The notes beneath the pieces are model-generated. The model did not search any database. It saw only the letters and a list, made by a program, of their open reading frames with translations, and was not told the origin of the DNA. Positions 31,057 through 39,837 of a stretch of 52,703 nt of DNA are shown here, piece by piece. Each line of letters opens with the position of its first letter. The stretch's first letter is position 1. Source of the DNA: Clostridia bacterium (GTDB taxonomy: Bacteria; Bacillota; Clostridia; Oscillospirales; CAG-272); the NCBI GenBank assembly GCA_017517745.1, contig JAFWYJ010000048.1, forward strand, positions 1 through 52,703. The letters run 5' to 3'. The translations under genes were made by a program, and so were the position numbers.

Positions 31057-31085
31057 TTTACAAATCGCAAGTTTTGATGTATAAT
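31057..31085 (+). promoter_or_regulatory. Plus-strand promoter of a candidate small RNA
   Basis: TTTACA (31057-31062), 17 bp, TATAAT (31080-31085). It is the only convincing plus-strand promoter between the left edge and 46 kb, and no protein gene lies downstream on this strand. Predicted start near 31092. Confidence 0.7.
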
Positions 31086-31091
31086 ATTAGA

Positions 31092-31213
31092 TGCCGATGG
31101 GCAATCGTCCGTCGGGTTCCCCTTTTTTGCACACCCTTCAATCTGTTTTTGCGAAATGCCAATCTCATGGCATCCCTGCGCTCTGACAGTCACGGTGTGC
31201 AATTTTTATTTTC
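31092..31213 (+). ncRNA. Candidate small RNA (about 120 nt) of unknown class
   Basis: Downstream of the plus-strand promoter, TTGCACACC (31127-31135) pairs with GGTGTGCAA (31194-31202). The closed stem is followed by TTTTTATTTT, a terminator-like end. Inside is a second hairpin, ATGCCA-6 nt-TGGCAT (31156-31173), plus possible CTGT/ACAG pairing. The 5' part holds CCGATGG...CCGTCGG. It does not match signatures I know for SRP RNA, tmRNA, RNase P or 6S RNA. A 31-codon frame starting at 31091 exists but has no ribosome binding site. Only promoter, structure and end support it. Confidence 0.5.
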
Positions 31214-31218
31214 AGAGC

Positions 31219-31259
31219 AAAAAGCCGTTCGATTCCGCTGTGGCATCGAACGGCTTTTT
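31219..31259 (-). terminator. Bidirectional terminator
   Basis: AAAAAGCCGTTCGAT and ATCGAACGGCTTTTT form a perfect 15-bp stem with an 11-nt loop and T-runs at both ends. It ends the nucleotidyltransferase gene on the minus strand and would also stop plus-strand transcription from the promoter at 31057. Confidence 0.92.
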
Positions 31260-31286
31260 CGTGATACTCCATTGCTCTACGGAGCG

Positions 31287-32180
31287 TCACTGATACAGAT
31301 TTTCGGGGTAAATTCCCTTTTTGTGAAGCAAACGAAGCTCTGCCGCGACAGTGTCGCGATCGGCTTGATAGGTGATCCCAAACCAACGGTCGGGAGAGGA
31401 CTTGGCGCGCACCGCGATCAGCTTGCGCGACAGGAAGTCATTGACCATGATCGGCAAGAGGCATTCCGCCTTGACGTCTCCCTCCTTGATTTTCCGCAAG
31501 AAGTCGTGGAAATACTCCTCCATGACGGGCAAAATCTCGGGGTGGAAGCCCCAGATGTTCATGGAAACCATCTCCTGGGGATCGAGTCCGCCATACTCTC
31601 CGACGATGCGGTGATCCTCCTCATAGTGAATGTCGCGCGTCTCGTCCACCTTTTCAAGATATCCACGGCGAATCTCGCAAATGCCGCGCGTCACGCCGCC
31701 GTTCTCGCTCATGGTGTTGCCGAGGATATACGGAACCATTCCCGCGTCGTGCTTGTCTGCAAGCTCCGTGAGCATGGCGTGCATGATGCGGAATGCCTCC
31801 TTGCCGTAGTAATCGTCGGCATTGACCGTGGCAAACGGACCGCGGATGAGATGCTTTGCGGCAAGCACCGCGTGGACCGTACCAAAGGGCTTGGTACGCT
31901 CCTTGGGAATGGCATACCACGACGGAATATCCGACCAATCCTGCACGGCGTAATCCACGCGCACGCGTCCTTCCAGACGCTTGCCGACATGCTCGCGCAC
32001 AGTCTCGACCATCTCCGCCTTCAAAATGAAAACGATCTGTGTAAAGCCCGCCTCCACGGCGTCCCGAATCGAATATTCCATCAAAATCTCTCCGTGAGGT
32101 CCCACCTCTGAGATCTGCTTGTTTCCTCCAAAGCGGCTGCCCAAACCCGCCGCCAATATCACCAAGGACGTGTCTTTCAT
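31287..32180 (-). CDS. Sugar-phosphate nucleotidyltransferase-like protein
   Basis: 297 aa from the ATG at 32180 (AAAGGAAAA upstream); the extension to 32225 lacks a site. The GT-A nucleotidyltransferase motif is VILAAGLGSRFGGNKQ; VNADDYYG carries the metal-binding Asp, and KPFGTVHAVLAAKHL is the substrate loop. It probably makes an NDP-sugar from a sugar 1-phosphate. Proteins of this size without the left-handed helix domain are common in Clostridia; nucleotide and sugar cannot be told. It has its own promoter and terminator. Confidence 0.85.
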   Translation of the reverse strand: MKDTSLVILAAGLGSRFGGNKQISEVGPHGEILMEYSIRDAVEAGFTQIVFILKAEMVETVREHVGKRLEGRVRVDYAVQDWSDIPSWYAIPKERTKPFGTVHAVLAAKHLIRGPFATVNADDYYGKEAFRIMHAMLTELADKHDAGMVPYILGNTMSENGGVTRGICEIRRGYLEKVDETRDIHYEEDHRIVGEYGGLDPQEMVSMNIWGFHPEILPVMEEYFHDFLRKIKEGDVKAECLLPIMVNDFLSRKLIAVRAKSSPDRWFGITYQADRDTVAAELRLLHKKGIYPENLYQ

Positions 32181-32213
32181 CGGAAGTTTTCCTTTCTGTC
32201 GTTTTGTACCTAT

Positions 32214-32242
32214 ATTATATACCATTTCCCTCGGTTTGTCAA
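32214..32242 (-). promoter_or_regulatory. Promoter of the nucleotidyltransferase gene
   Basis: TTGACA (32242-32237), 17 bp, TATAAT (32219-32214), 33 nt upstream of the start codon. It directly follows the ftsZ terminator. Confidence 0.88.
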
Positions 32243-32257
32243 TAGCCTCACCGACAC

Positions 32258-32300
32258 AAAAGGGTTGCGTTTCAAGTCAAATGCTCAAAACGCAACCCTT
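32258..32300 (-). terminator. Terminator of ftsZ
   Basis: AAGGGTTGCGTTT and AAACGCAACCCTT form a perfect 13-bp stem with a 15-nt loop, beginning 16 nt after the ftsZ stop and ending in TTTTG on the minus strand. Confidence 0.88.
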
Positions 32301-32315
32301 CGATTGCTTTTTCAA

Positions 32316-33497
32316 TTATTTCTTGCCAAACATATCCAACAGATCGTCAAAGTCATCCTCTTCCTTTGCGGGCTTCGGCTCCACTTTGGGCTGGGGCTTG
32401 GGCTGAGGCTTGGGCTGAGGCTTCGGCGCTTCCGTATTCTCGGGGCGGTTCACCGCACCGCGCACACGCGCGAGGTCGGAGGGAGGATTCTGATTCTTGG
32501 TGCTGCGAGCGGCTGCTTCGTCACGCTTGTCATCGTCGGGCTTCTTCTCAAAGCCGGTGGCGATAATCGTGATCTTCATCTCGTCCTCAAGCTCGGGATC
32601 GAGCGTGACACCCCAGATGACGTTTGCATCCTCGTGTGCCTCTCTTGCGATCAGCGTGGATGCAAGCTCGGCATCGTCGAGGGCGACGTCGGGAGAAACG
32701 GTGATGTTCATCAAGATGCCCTTTGCACCCTTGATCGAGGTCTCAAGCAGCGGGCTGGAGATCGCCTCTCTTGCAGCCTGCTCTGCCTTGTCCTTGCCGG
32801 TCGCGGCGCCGACACCCATGTGCGCGTAGCCCGCGTTTGCCATGACGCTGGTGACGTCAGCAAAGTCAAGGTTGATCAAACCGGTGTAGTTGATCAGGTC
32901 GGAGATGCTCTGTACGCCGCGGCGCAAAACGTCATCGGCAATGGTGAAGGCGTTGACCAGCGTGATCTTGGCGTTGGTAACCTCCTTCAGTCTTTCGTTC
33001 GGAATCACAATCAGAGAGTCGACGTACTGCGCGAGCTCGGCAATACCCTCCTCTGCCTGACGCATTCTTCTCGTACCCTCAAAGGAGAAGGGCTTGGTCA
33101 CGATGCCAACCGTCAGAATGTTCAATTCACGTGCAACACGTGCAACAACGGGAGCCGCGCCGGTTCCGGTTCCGCCGCCCATACCCGAAGTGATGAACAC
33201 CATGTCGGTACCCTCAAGCATTGCGCGGATGTCGTCGATCGACTCCTCTGCGGCACGTGCGCCGATCTGCGGATTTGCACCGGCTCCAAAGCCTCTGGTG
33301 ATCTTTTCTCCGATTACAAGCTGGCTGGGCGCCTCGGATTTGCGCAAAGCCTGACGGTCCGTGTTAATGGAAACGAAATCCACTCCGCGGATATTGGTCA
33401 CGATCATGCGGTTGACTGCGTTGTTTCCGCCGCCACCGACACCGATCACCTTAATATTGACACCACATTCGATGGTATCGTCGTGTTCAAACGTCAT
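32316..33497 (-). CDS. ftsZ: Cell division protein FtsZ
   Basis: 393 aa tubulin-like GTPase that forms the Z ring. [29 protein letters not shown] (tubulin signature), NADIR-equivalent NTDRQAL and the T7 loop region [13 protein letters not shown] are intact. After about residue 325 comes a linker with repeated PKPQ units, then a tail [11 protein letters not shown] in place of the usual DIPxFLRRR-type peptide that binds FtsA and SepF. It has its own promoter and terminator, separate from ftsQ. Confidence 0.97.
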   Translation of the reverse strand: MTFEHDDTIECGVNIKVIGVGGGGNNAVNRMIVTNIRGVDFVSINTDRQALRKSEAPSQLVIGEKITRGFGAGANPQIGARAAEESIDDIRAMLEGTDMVFITSGMGGGTGTGAAPVVARVARELNILTVGIVTKPFSFEGTRRMRQAEEGIAELAQYVDSLIVIPNERLKEVTNAKITLVNAFTIADDVLRRGVQSISDLINYTGLINLDFADVTSVMANAGYAHMGVGAATGKDKAEQAAREAISSPLLETSIKGAKGILMNITVSPDVALDDAELASTLIAREAHEDANVIWGVTLDPELEDEMKITIIATGFEKKPDDDKRDEAAARSTKNQNPPSDLARVRGAVNRPENTEAPKPQPKPQPKPQPKVEPKPAKEEDDFDDLLDMFGKK

Positions 33498-33563
33498 GGT
33501 TTTTATCCTCCCGAACTTTACAATTACGCCCTTTTCAAGGCATTTCAGTATTACTCATATAAT

Positions 33564-33592
33564 ATCATACTATTTTTTTTCTGATTTTGCAA
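33564..33592 (-). promoter_or_regulatory. Promoter of ftsZ
   Basis: TTGCAA (33592-33587), 17 bp, TATGAT (33569-33564) on the minus strand within a strongly A/T-rich 150-nt region. The leader to the start codon is about 60 nt. Confidence 0.65.
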
Positions 33593-33666
33593 GATGTTTT
33601 TTGAATTTTTTTGAATATTTTCAAATTTATTTTCAAAAAAATCGATTTTAAGGACAAAAACAAAGC

Positions 33667-33702
33667 AAAAGGAGCCCGACGTCAATCGTGAAGGCTCCTT
33701 TT
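33667..33702 (-). terminator. Terminator at the end of the dcw operon, after ftsQ
   Basis: AAAAGGAGCC and GGCTCCTTTT enclose a 16-nt loop, 3 nt after the ftsQ stop, separating ftsQ from ftsZ. Confidence 0.85.
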
Positions 33703-33705
33703 ACA

Positions 33706-34590
33706 TCATCCCGCCATCAAAAGCGAGGAATCGGACAGCTGACGGTAGGTCGGCTTTTGGGGATTGCTGACGTCAATGATGCTCGGCGTCTCTCCAATGC
33801 CGCCTTTGCGCGCAAGGATTTCTTCGACAAGCACCAGCTTGGTCTCGGAGTCTCCCACTTTGCCGAAATTGACACGGCAGGTGTCCGACATCACATAGGA
33901 GACGCTGTGCTTGCCCGAAACGTCAAGAGAAGTCACCTGACTCAGCGTGCCGTTCTCCTCCAGACGGTCGATCATTTCGTTGATATAAGAGAGATCGAGA
34001 TCGGCATCGGAAAAGCGAAGCTTGGAACCGACGGCAAGCGCCGAAACCTCGGGCAATTCAACGAAAAGGAAATCCTCAAATTCCGAGGCATCCTCGCTCT
34101 CTCCCAACACGCGAAAATCGCGGCTCAGAGAATAATACTTATCATTGAACTCAATGTAAAGCCTTTGCTTCGGCTGAAATTCTTCCATGATCTCAATGCG
34201 AACGGAGAAAGGCGAACACCAGATTCTTGCATCCTTGATATAATCGCAATTTTTGCTCTTGTAGATGGAAGCAAGGCTGTTCTCAAGATCCAGCGCAAGG
34301 ATCTCCTGACCGATCTCCAATCCCGATGCCTGAATGATCTGATCGACCTCTTCCTCGGTATATTGACGTACCCCCTCCACGCGGATCTCCTTGATGCGGA
34401 ACGAGGGGAGGATCAGAAGCAGCAAGCCGCCAAGCGCGATCATGCCGCTGACGATCAGCATCAAACGGTACAACAGGCGCAGACGCTTGGGATCAGGTCC
34501 TCTTCTTCTCGCGACGGGCGCATTTCTGCGATCCTCGGGAGCTTGCCGACGGGCTTGCGGATTGGTGCTTGCGGTGGTTTGCTGGTTCAT
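33706..34590 (-). CDS. ftsQ: FtsQ/DivIB-type division protein with POTRA domain
   Basis: 294 aa, ATG with AAGGAG upstream. A basic, Pro/Arg-rich cytoplasmic N-terminus (1-40), one TM helix (about 43-62), then a POTRA domain (RIKEIRVEGVRQYTEEEVDQ) and a beta domain. It joins the FtsB/FtsL-type complex that activates septal synthesis. It is the last gene of the mraZ-ftsQ transcript; the usual murC/murB/ddl neighbours are absent. Confidence 0.9.
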   Translation of the reverse strand: MNQQTTASTNPQARRQAPEDRRNAPVARRRGPDPKRLRLLYRLMLIVSGMIALGGLLLLILPSFRIKEIRVEGVRQYTEEEVDQIIQASGLEIGQEILALDLENSLASIYKSKNCDYIKDARIWCSPFSVRIEIMEEFQPKQRLYIEFNDKYYSLSRDFRVLGESEDASEFEDFLFVELPEVSALAVGSKLRFSDADLDLSYINEMIDRLEENGTLSQVTSLDVSGKHSVSYVMSDTCRVNFGKVGDSETKLVLVEEILARKGGIGETPSIIDVSNPQKPTYRQLSDSSLLMAG

Positions 34591-34623
34591 GTTCGTTCTC
34601 CTTCACTTTTTGTTAAAAATCCT

Positions 34624-35745
34624 TTATTTTTTGATCAAATTCAAAATATCGTTCCAGATGATGCGATTGGCATCGGGATTGGCAAACGCCCGGACCTTTT
34701 GCTCCATTTCTCTTTGGCGCGATTCGTCCCCAAGCAAAGCTTCGACGGTCTCTGTGAGTGCGTTTTCCCGAAGTGCCGATTCCTCGACGAGCAACGCGGC
34801 ACCCGCATCGGCAAGCTCCTTGGCGTTGCGGTACTGGTGATTGCCGGCAACGTGAGGCGAAGGGATCAAGATCGAAGCCTTCCCCATCAACGCCAGCTCG
34901 GACAGCGTCATGGCACCTGCACGCGAGATCACAACGTCCGCCGCCGCCATGCGCAGCGGCATATCATAGATATATTCCGTCAAAATACAATTGCTTTTTT
35001 CGTGGAGTCCCTGACGCCGGAACTCCTCCGACGTGGTGGCAAAATCACGGGTTCCGGTGGCATGGATATGCAGAATCTCGGGGTGTTGCGAGCTGTAATC
35101 CGCCATCATGCGGATCACTGCGCGGTTGACCTCCTCCGCCCCCATGCTGCCGCCGAAGGAAAGCACCATCCGTCTCTCACCGTCAATGCCGAGTCGCTGT
35201 CTTGCTTCTTCTCGTGAAAGTGCGCCGAAGCCGTTGCGCAGAGGATTTCCCACCTGCAATACTTTTTTCGGATCCTTCACCTTCAAAAGCGCTTCGGTAC
35301 AATCGAAATTGATCCAGACGCGATCGACGTGATTGCGCAATTTGTAAATTGCTTTTCCGGGCTTTGCATTGGATTCGTGCACCGCGGTGGGAATCCCTCG
35401 CAAAGATGCCGCCTTCATGATCGGCCACGAGGCATATCCCCCCGTACCAATGACGATATCGGGAGAAAAATCATCGAGAATCTTTTGTGTTGCCTTTGCT
35501 CTCGGCGAGGTTAACACCAACCAAAGCGCCTTGATGTTGGAGGGAGAAAGAGAGCGGCGGATTCCTCTGGATTCCACAAAATGCAGACGATAGCCTTCAC
35601 GCGGGATCAGATCTGCCTCCTTGCCGTTTCGCACCCCCACAAATTCAATCTCGGCATCGGGACAGTTTCGCTTGACCGTCTCCGCAATTGCAAGAGCCGG
35701 ATTGACGTGTCCCGCCGTTCCGCCGCCTGTCAGAAGCACTCTCAT
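34624..35745 (-). CDS. murG: UDP-N-acetylglucosamine--MurNAc-pentapeptide-lipid transferase MurG
   Basis: 373 aa from the ATG at 35745; the long upstream extension is not coding. VLLTGGGTAGHVNPALAIAE, VIGTGGYASWP, SFGGSMGAEEVN and SRAGAMTLSEL are the GT28 motifs. It converts lipid I to lipid II at the inner membrane face. The start overlaps the stop of the small membrane protein gene by 4 nt. Confidence 0.96.
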   Translation of the reverse strand: MRVLLTGGGTAGHVNPALAIAETVKRNCPDAEIEFVGVRNGKEADLIPREGYRLHFVESRGIRRSLSPSNIKALWLVLTSPRAKATQKILDDFSPDIVIGTGGYASWPIMKAASLRGIPTAVHESNAKPGKAIYKLRNHVDRVWINFDCTEALLKVKDPKKVLQVGNPLRNGFGALSREEARQRLGIDGERRMVLSFGGSMGAEEVNRAVIRMMADYSSQHPEILHIHATGTRDFATTSEEFRRQGLHEKSNCILTEYIYDMPLRMAAADVVISRAGAMTLSELALMGKASILIPSPHVAGNHQYRNAKELADAGAALLVEESALRENALTETVEALLGDESRQREMEQKVRAFANPDANRIIWNDILNLIKK

Positions 35746-36047
35746 ACGAGCACGCCTCCCGAAAGAGGAACCGAAAACAGCATGGCGGTTCCCGCAAAGA
35801 AAACCACCGTCAGGAGCGCGGAAATCGAATACCAACGCTTCTCACCGCGAAAATACGGCAAAAAGCTGAACGCCAGAAAACTGCCGACCGCCAATGCCAT
35901 CACCGCGAAAACCGCGTCGGTGACACCGCGAAACTCTGTTTGCGCGAGTGTTTTGCCAAATGAGGCGATCCACAAAAGAAACAACGCCGATGCCGCACTG
36001 ACCGACAGCAACGTGATCTTGAATTGACGTGTTCTGCGCTTTCTCAT
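35742..36047 (-). CDS. Small three-TM membrane protein between ftsW and murG
   Basis: 101 aa from the ATG at 36047 (AGGAG 10 nt upstream); a TTG 9 nt earlier is too close to the site. A basic N-terminus (MRKRRTRQFK) is followed by TM helices at about 11-29, 43-62 and 74-92. No family is recognised. It overlaps murG by 4 nt and lies 39 nt after ftsW, so it is translated within the dcw operon and may take part in lipid II synthesis or division. I know no standard dcw gene with this shape at this position. Confidence 0.72.
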   Translation of the reverse strand: MRKRRTRQFKITLLSVSAASALFLLWIASFGKTLAQTEFRGVTDAVFAVMALAVGSFLAFSFLPYFRGEKRWYSISALLTVVFFAGTAMLFSVPLSGGVLV

Positions 36048-36086
36048 TCTCGTCAAGCTCCTTTCACTGTTTGATGTTTTTTGAAA

Positions 36087-37343
36087 TCATATTTTTTTGT
36101 GAGAGGCGTATCGGGAGATCGAAAGAATGATTCCCACCTCAAAAATTTGAAGCATCAGCGCGGTTCCGCCGTAGCTGAAGAACGGAAGCGCGATGCCGGT
36201 ATTCGGCATGGAATTGGTGACCACGGCAATGTTGAGGATCACCTGCAAAGCCACCTTGAAGGTCAGACCGTAGACGGTCAGTGCGCTGAATTTATCGGGC
36301 GCGTGCCGCGCGATATGAAATCCGCGCCAGACGTATGCAAAAAACAATCCGATCAGCAAAAGCGCGCCGATGAAGCCGAGTTCCTCGCAAACGATGGTGA
36401 AAATGAAGTCGTTTTGCGGCTGAGAAACGTAGCCGAATTTCTGACGGCTGTTTCCGAGTCCAGTTCCGAACAATCCGCCCGAGCCGATTGCCATCAACCC
36501 CTGAAGCGTCTGCCACGCCGATCCCAACGGGTCGGCTTCCTCAATGTTGATCCATGTATCTACACGCGCTTGGGCGTATTCGGAAACCAAAATCAACAGG
36601 CATCCCGCGCACGCAACAAGCGCGCCTATGCCGAAGATCCACCGCAGGCGTGTGCCGCCGAGGAACATCACGGCGATGCCGAGCATGCCGAGGATCATAA
36701 TGCCCGAAATGTGTCTCTCCAGCGCAACCAACACCACGAAGGCGCCGATCATACAGCCGGGATACAAGACACCGTATTTGAAATTTCCGCCGAAGCGATG
36801 CTCGGACAAGATCTTTTTTTCATACGTTACCATAAAGCGCGCCAGCGAAAGGACCAGAGCGATCTTGGCAATCTCGGAGGGCTGAAGCGTGATGAAGCCC
36901 AAGTTGATCCAACGCTTGGCTCCGCTGCCCAGATCGTCTCCGACAACCAACACCAAAAGGAGCAGGACAATCGAAGCACCGTAAAGAATATAACTGAAAT
37001 CCTTCCAAAAGCGAGGCGTGCAGAAGCGAACCGCAACCGCCGTGAAGGCAACCGCCATCAAAAGGAATACCAGGTGACGTGCAATGAAATAAGTATTGTC
37101 GTCATGATATTGCTCCGCGTAAACTGAGGAAGCGCTATATACCATGACGCATCCGAACAGCACAAGTGCCAGCGTGATCAGGAGGAAGGGAACGTCAACC
37201 ACACCCTTTGCAGGCAGTTCGCGCTCCTCACTCAGCTCCACACCCTCTCCGAGCCAGATCGCTTCGCGCTTTTCCTCACGCCGTTTACCAAAGGAAAACA
37301 CGTGCTTTTTTTTCGACGCGGACGGATCTTTCTCGTGATTCAT
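36087..37343 (-). CDS. ftsW: SEDS-family peptidoglycan polymerase FtsW
   Basis: 418 aa, with a ~48-residue Lys/Glu-rich cytoplasmic N-terminus then about ten TM helices. Conserved SEDS parts are visible: AKRWINLGFITLQPSEIAK, GGLFGTGLGNSRQKFGYVSQ, QNDFIFTIVCEELGFIGA and MPNTGIALPFFSYGGTALM. It polymerises lipid II at the septum with its partner PBP at 41436-43790. Confidence 0.95.
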   Translation of the reverse strand: MNHEKDPSASKKKHVFSFGKRREEKREAIWLGEGVELSEERELPAKGVVDVPFLLITLALVLFGCVMVYSASSVYAEQYHDDNTYFIARHLVFLLMAVAFTAVAVRFCTPRFWKDFSYILYGASIVLLLLVLVVGDDLGSGAKRWINLGFITLQPSEIAKIALVLSLARFMVTYEKKILSEHRFGGNFKYGVLYPGCMIGAFVVLVALERHISGIMILGMLGIAVMFLGGTRLRWIFGIGALVACAGCLLILVSEYAQARVDTWINIEEADPLGSAWQTLQGLMAIGSGGLFGTGLGNSRQKFGYVSQPQNDFIFTIVCEELGFIGALLLIGLFFAYVWRGFHIARHAPDKFSALTVYGLTFKVALQVILNIAVVTNSMPNTGIALPFFSYGGTALMLQIFEVGIILSISRYASHKKI

Positions 37344-37377
37344 GTGCCAAGCAACCTTTCTGTCGGATTTTTGTCGA

Positions 37378-38394
37378 TTACAATGCCAACCAAGCGATCA
37401 TGCACGCGATCGTTTCCACCAGAGAAAAGACGATCACGATGCCGGGTTCGTTCCAACCGCATTTTTCAAAGTGATGATGCAGGGGCGCCATGCGAAACAA
37501 GCGCTTCCCTTCCCCCGTCAAGCGTCGGGTGAGTTTAAAAAACAAAGTTTGTGAAAAGCTGGACAGCATTTCCACGATGAACACCGCCGATATGATCAGA
37601 CCGACGATCTCCTCCCCGCTCGCGAATGCCGCGCCGATGACGAGTGCTCCGAGAAAGAGCGAGCCCGTATCTCCCATGAAAACCTTGGCGGGATGGATAT
37701 TATAAACGAGAAATCCCAGCGTCGAGCCGATCAGGATCGCGCCGATCAAAGAAAGCTGAAAATCCTTTCTTGCAAATGCCCAAACGGCGAAGAAGATGCC
37801 CGCGACACAGGTCACCGAGCCGTCGAGCCCGTCAAGTCCGTCGGTGAAGTTGCCACCGTTGACAACACCCGTCAAAACAATGACCGCGGCAGGATAGTAG
37901 AACCATCCCATCTCCCACTCCCGATCCGAAAACGGAAGCGCAACCGACGTGTCCATGTTGCCGGTGTAGGCCATGACACAAACGTAGCAAGACGCCATGA
38001 AAAGCTGTAAGAACAGTTTTTGCTTCCAGGTGAGTCCCTCGTTCTGTTTTTTGACCAATTTGAAGTAGTCGTCAATGAATCCGATGGCTCCGTTTGCAAC
38101 GGCAAAGCCGAGCGTCAACGCCAGCGGAATGAAGTCCGCGGAGTCTCCAATGGATGCACGCCACACGAAGAACACCGCCATGACGAACAGCGTTGGGAGA
38201 ATGAATCCGATCCCGCCCATGGTGGGGGTTCCCTCTTTGCACTTGTGCCAGCGGGGACCGATTTCCAGAATGGGTTGCCCAAGCTTTTTGGAGCGCAGAA
38301 ACGGAATCAGCTTGCGTTCAAAGAGAACGCTCAGCACAAAAATCAGAATTGCCGTCACCGCGAACGTGATCGCAAATTCTTTCACAGTTCTCAC
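37378..38394 (-). CDS. mraY: Phospho-N-acetylmuramoyl-pentapeptide transferase MraY
   Basis: 338 aa polytopic enzyme making lipid I. TPTMGGIGF, the Asp pair in GFIDDYFKL, NFTDGLDGLDGS and the HHHFEKCGWNE loop are intact. Directly followed by ftsW; the murD gene that usually sits between them is absent. Confidence 0.97.
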   Translation of the reverse strand: MRTVKEFAITFAVTAILIFVLSVLFERKLIPFLRSKKLGQPILEIGPRWHKCKEGTPTMGGIGFILPTLFVMAVFFVWRASIGDSADFIPLALTLGFAVANGAIGFIDDYFKLVKKQNEGLTWKQKLFLQLFMASCYVCVMAYTGNMDTSVALPFSDREWEMGWFYYPAAVIVLTGVVNGGNFTDGLDGLDGSVTCVAGIFFAVWAFARKDFQLSLIGAILIGSTLGFLVYNIHPAKVFMGDTGSLFLGALVIGAAFASGEEIVGLIISAVFIVEMLSSFSQTLFFKLTRRLTGEGKRLFRMAPLHHHFEKCGWNEPGIVIVFSLVETIACMIAWLAL

Positions 38395-38415
38395 TCCCCC
38401 TTTCCGGAACGATTC

Positions 38416-39837
38416 TCAAAGCCGCTCTCGGAGGTAGGCGATGATCCTCTCTGCTTCCACGGAACGGCTTGCCTTGAACAGGACCACGTCACCGTCACAA
38501 AGACTTTCCAAAAGTGCCTTGGCAGTGGCGTCAAGATTTTTTACGTCTGGATTTTGCACGATACTTTGCTTGGGCATTCCGCTCTGACGCGCGCCCACGG
38601 CGATCTGATTGCCGCCCTTGCCGACCGTGAAGAGTCGGTCGATTCCCTTCTCGGCAAGATAGACGCCCACCGAGCGATGAAGCGCGGGACTGTCGTTTCC
38701 AAGCTCCAGCATATCTCCCAGCACCGCCACGCTGCGTCTGCCCGTGCCGAGGCTGTATTCCTTCAACACGTCAACGGCGCAAATCATCGATTCGGGAGAC
38801 GCGTTGTAGCAATCCTCGATCACGGTGATCTTTCCCATCGGGTAAATATGCTGCCGCATGCCGTCGGGAAGATAATTCCAAAGACCTTCTCGGATCCTCG
38901 CCTCGCCGATTCCCGCGCACACGCCAACGGCAAACGCGTAAAGCGCGGCGTAGACGTTGTGTTTTCCGAGAATCCGAACCGCCAGATCCTTGACCTCGCC
39001 GCCGCGATAGACCACGTCAAACACGGTGCGATCGGTCTCCACTCTGATATTCTTTGCAAAAAAGTCGGCTTTCTCGCAAAAAAGCGATACATAAAGTGTG
39101 CGGTAACTTCTGCCACGAACGTTTTCCAACAACGCCTCGTCACCCGAAAGGATCAAAATTCCGTTCTGCTTGAGTCCCGAAAGGATCTCCAGCTTCGCAC
39201 GGCAAATATTTTCTCGCGAGCCAAGCATTTCCATGTGAGACGAGCCGATGTTCGTGATCACCGCAATATCCGGTTCTGCGGCAATCGAAAGCCGCTCGAT
39301 CTCTCCGAAGCCACTCATGCCCATCTCGAGCACCGACCATTCGCTGTCGGTCGGCAGAGAGACCATGGAAAGCGGCATTCCGACCGTACTGTTATGGTTC
39401 CCCGCTGTTTTCGCGGTTTTTGTTCCGGTTGAAAGCACCGAGGCGATCAAATCCTTGGTGGTTGTTTTTCCCACACTGCCCGTCACGGCAACCGTCTTGC
39501 AGTGCAGATATTGACGGTAAGCGTTTGCAAGCTTGGAGAGTGCCAGCTCGCTGTCATTGACAACGATGGCGGTCGCTTGGTATTTTTCCAGATCCTCTGT
39601 GCGGTGCTCGCAGATCACACATCGGCAACCGTTTGCCAATGCGGTGGCGATATAATCATGACCGTCCACGCGTTCCCCGCGTAATGCCACAAATGCGGTC
39701 TGATCGTCCGCCTCACGGGAATCCGTGCAAATATTCCGCACGAAAACGTCGCCGAGCGCTCCCTGATGGAGTTCTCCGCCGCACAGCCGTGCCAACGTGC
39801 CAAAGCTGATTTGATTGGTACTGAAATGCACTTTCAT
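38416..39837 (-). CDS. murF: UDP-MurNAc-tripeptide--D-Ala-D-Ala ligase MurF
   Basis: 473 aa Mur ligase. ATP-binding VTGSVGKTTTKDLIA, HNSTVGMPLS, NIGSSHMEMLGSRENI, and EDCYNASPESM with the C-terminal domain. It adds D-Ala-D-Ala. Its start overlaps the murE stop by 4 nt. Confidence 0.97.
   Translation of the reverse strand: MKVHFSTNQISFGTLARLCGGELHQGALGDVFVRNICTDSREADDQTAFVALRGERVDGHDYIATALANGCRCVICEHRTEDLEKYQATAIVVNDSELALSKLANAYRQYLHCKTVAVTGSVGKTTTKDLIASVLSTGTKTAKTAGNHNSTVGMPLSMVSLPTDSEWSVLEMGMSGFGEIERLSIAAEPDIAVITNIGSSHMEMLGSRENICRAKLEILSGLKQNGILILSGDEALLENVRGRSYRTLYVSLFCEKADFFAKNIRVETDRTVFDVVYRGGEVKDLAVRILGKHNVYAALYAFAVGVCAGIGEARIREGLWNYLPDGMRQHIYPMGKITVIEDCYNASPESMICAVDVLKEYSLGTGRRSVAVLGDMLELGNDSPALHRSVGVYLAEKGIDRLFTVGKGGNQIAVGARQSGMPKQSIVQNPDVKNLDATAKALLESLCDGDVVLFKASRSVEAERIIAYLRERL

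Noticed and set aside
31091-31186. 31-codon ORF at the start of the candidate sRNA
   Set aside because: The ATG coincides with the predicted transcription start and has no ribosome binding site; the structured RNA is the better explanation.
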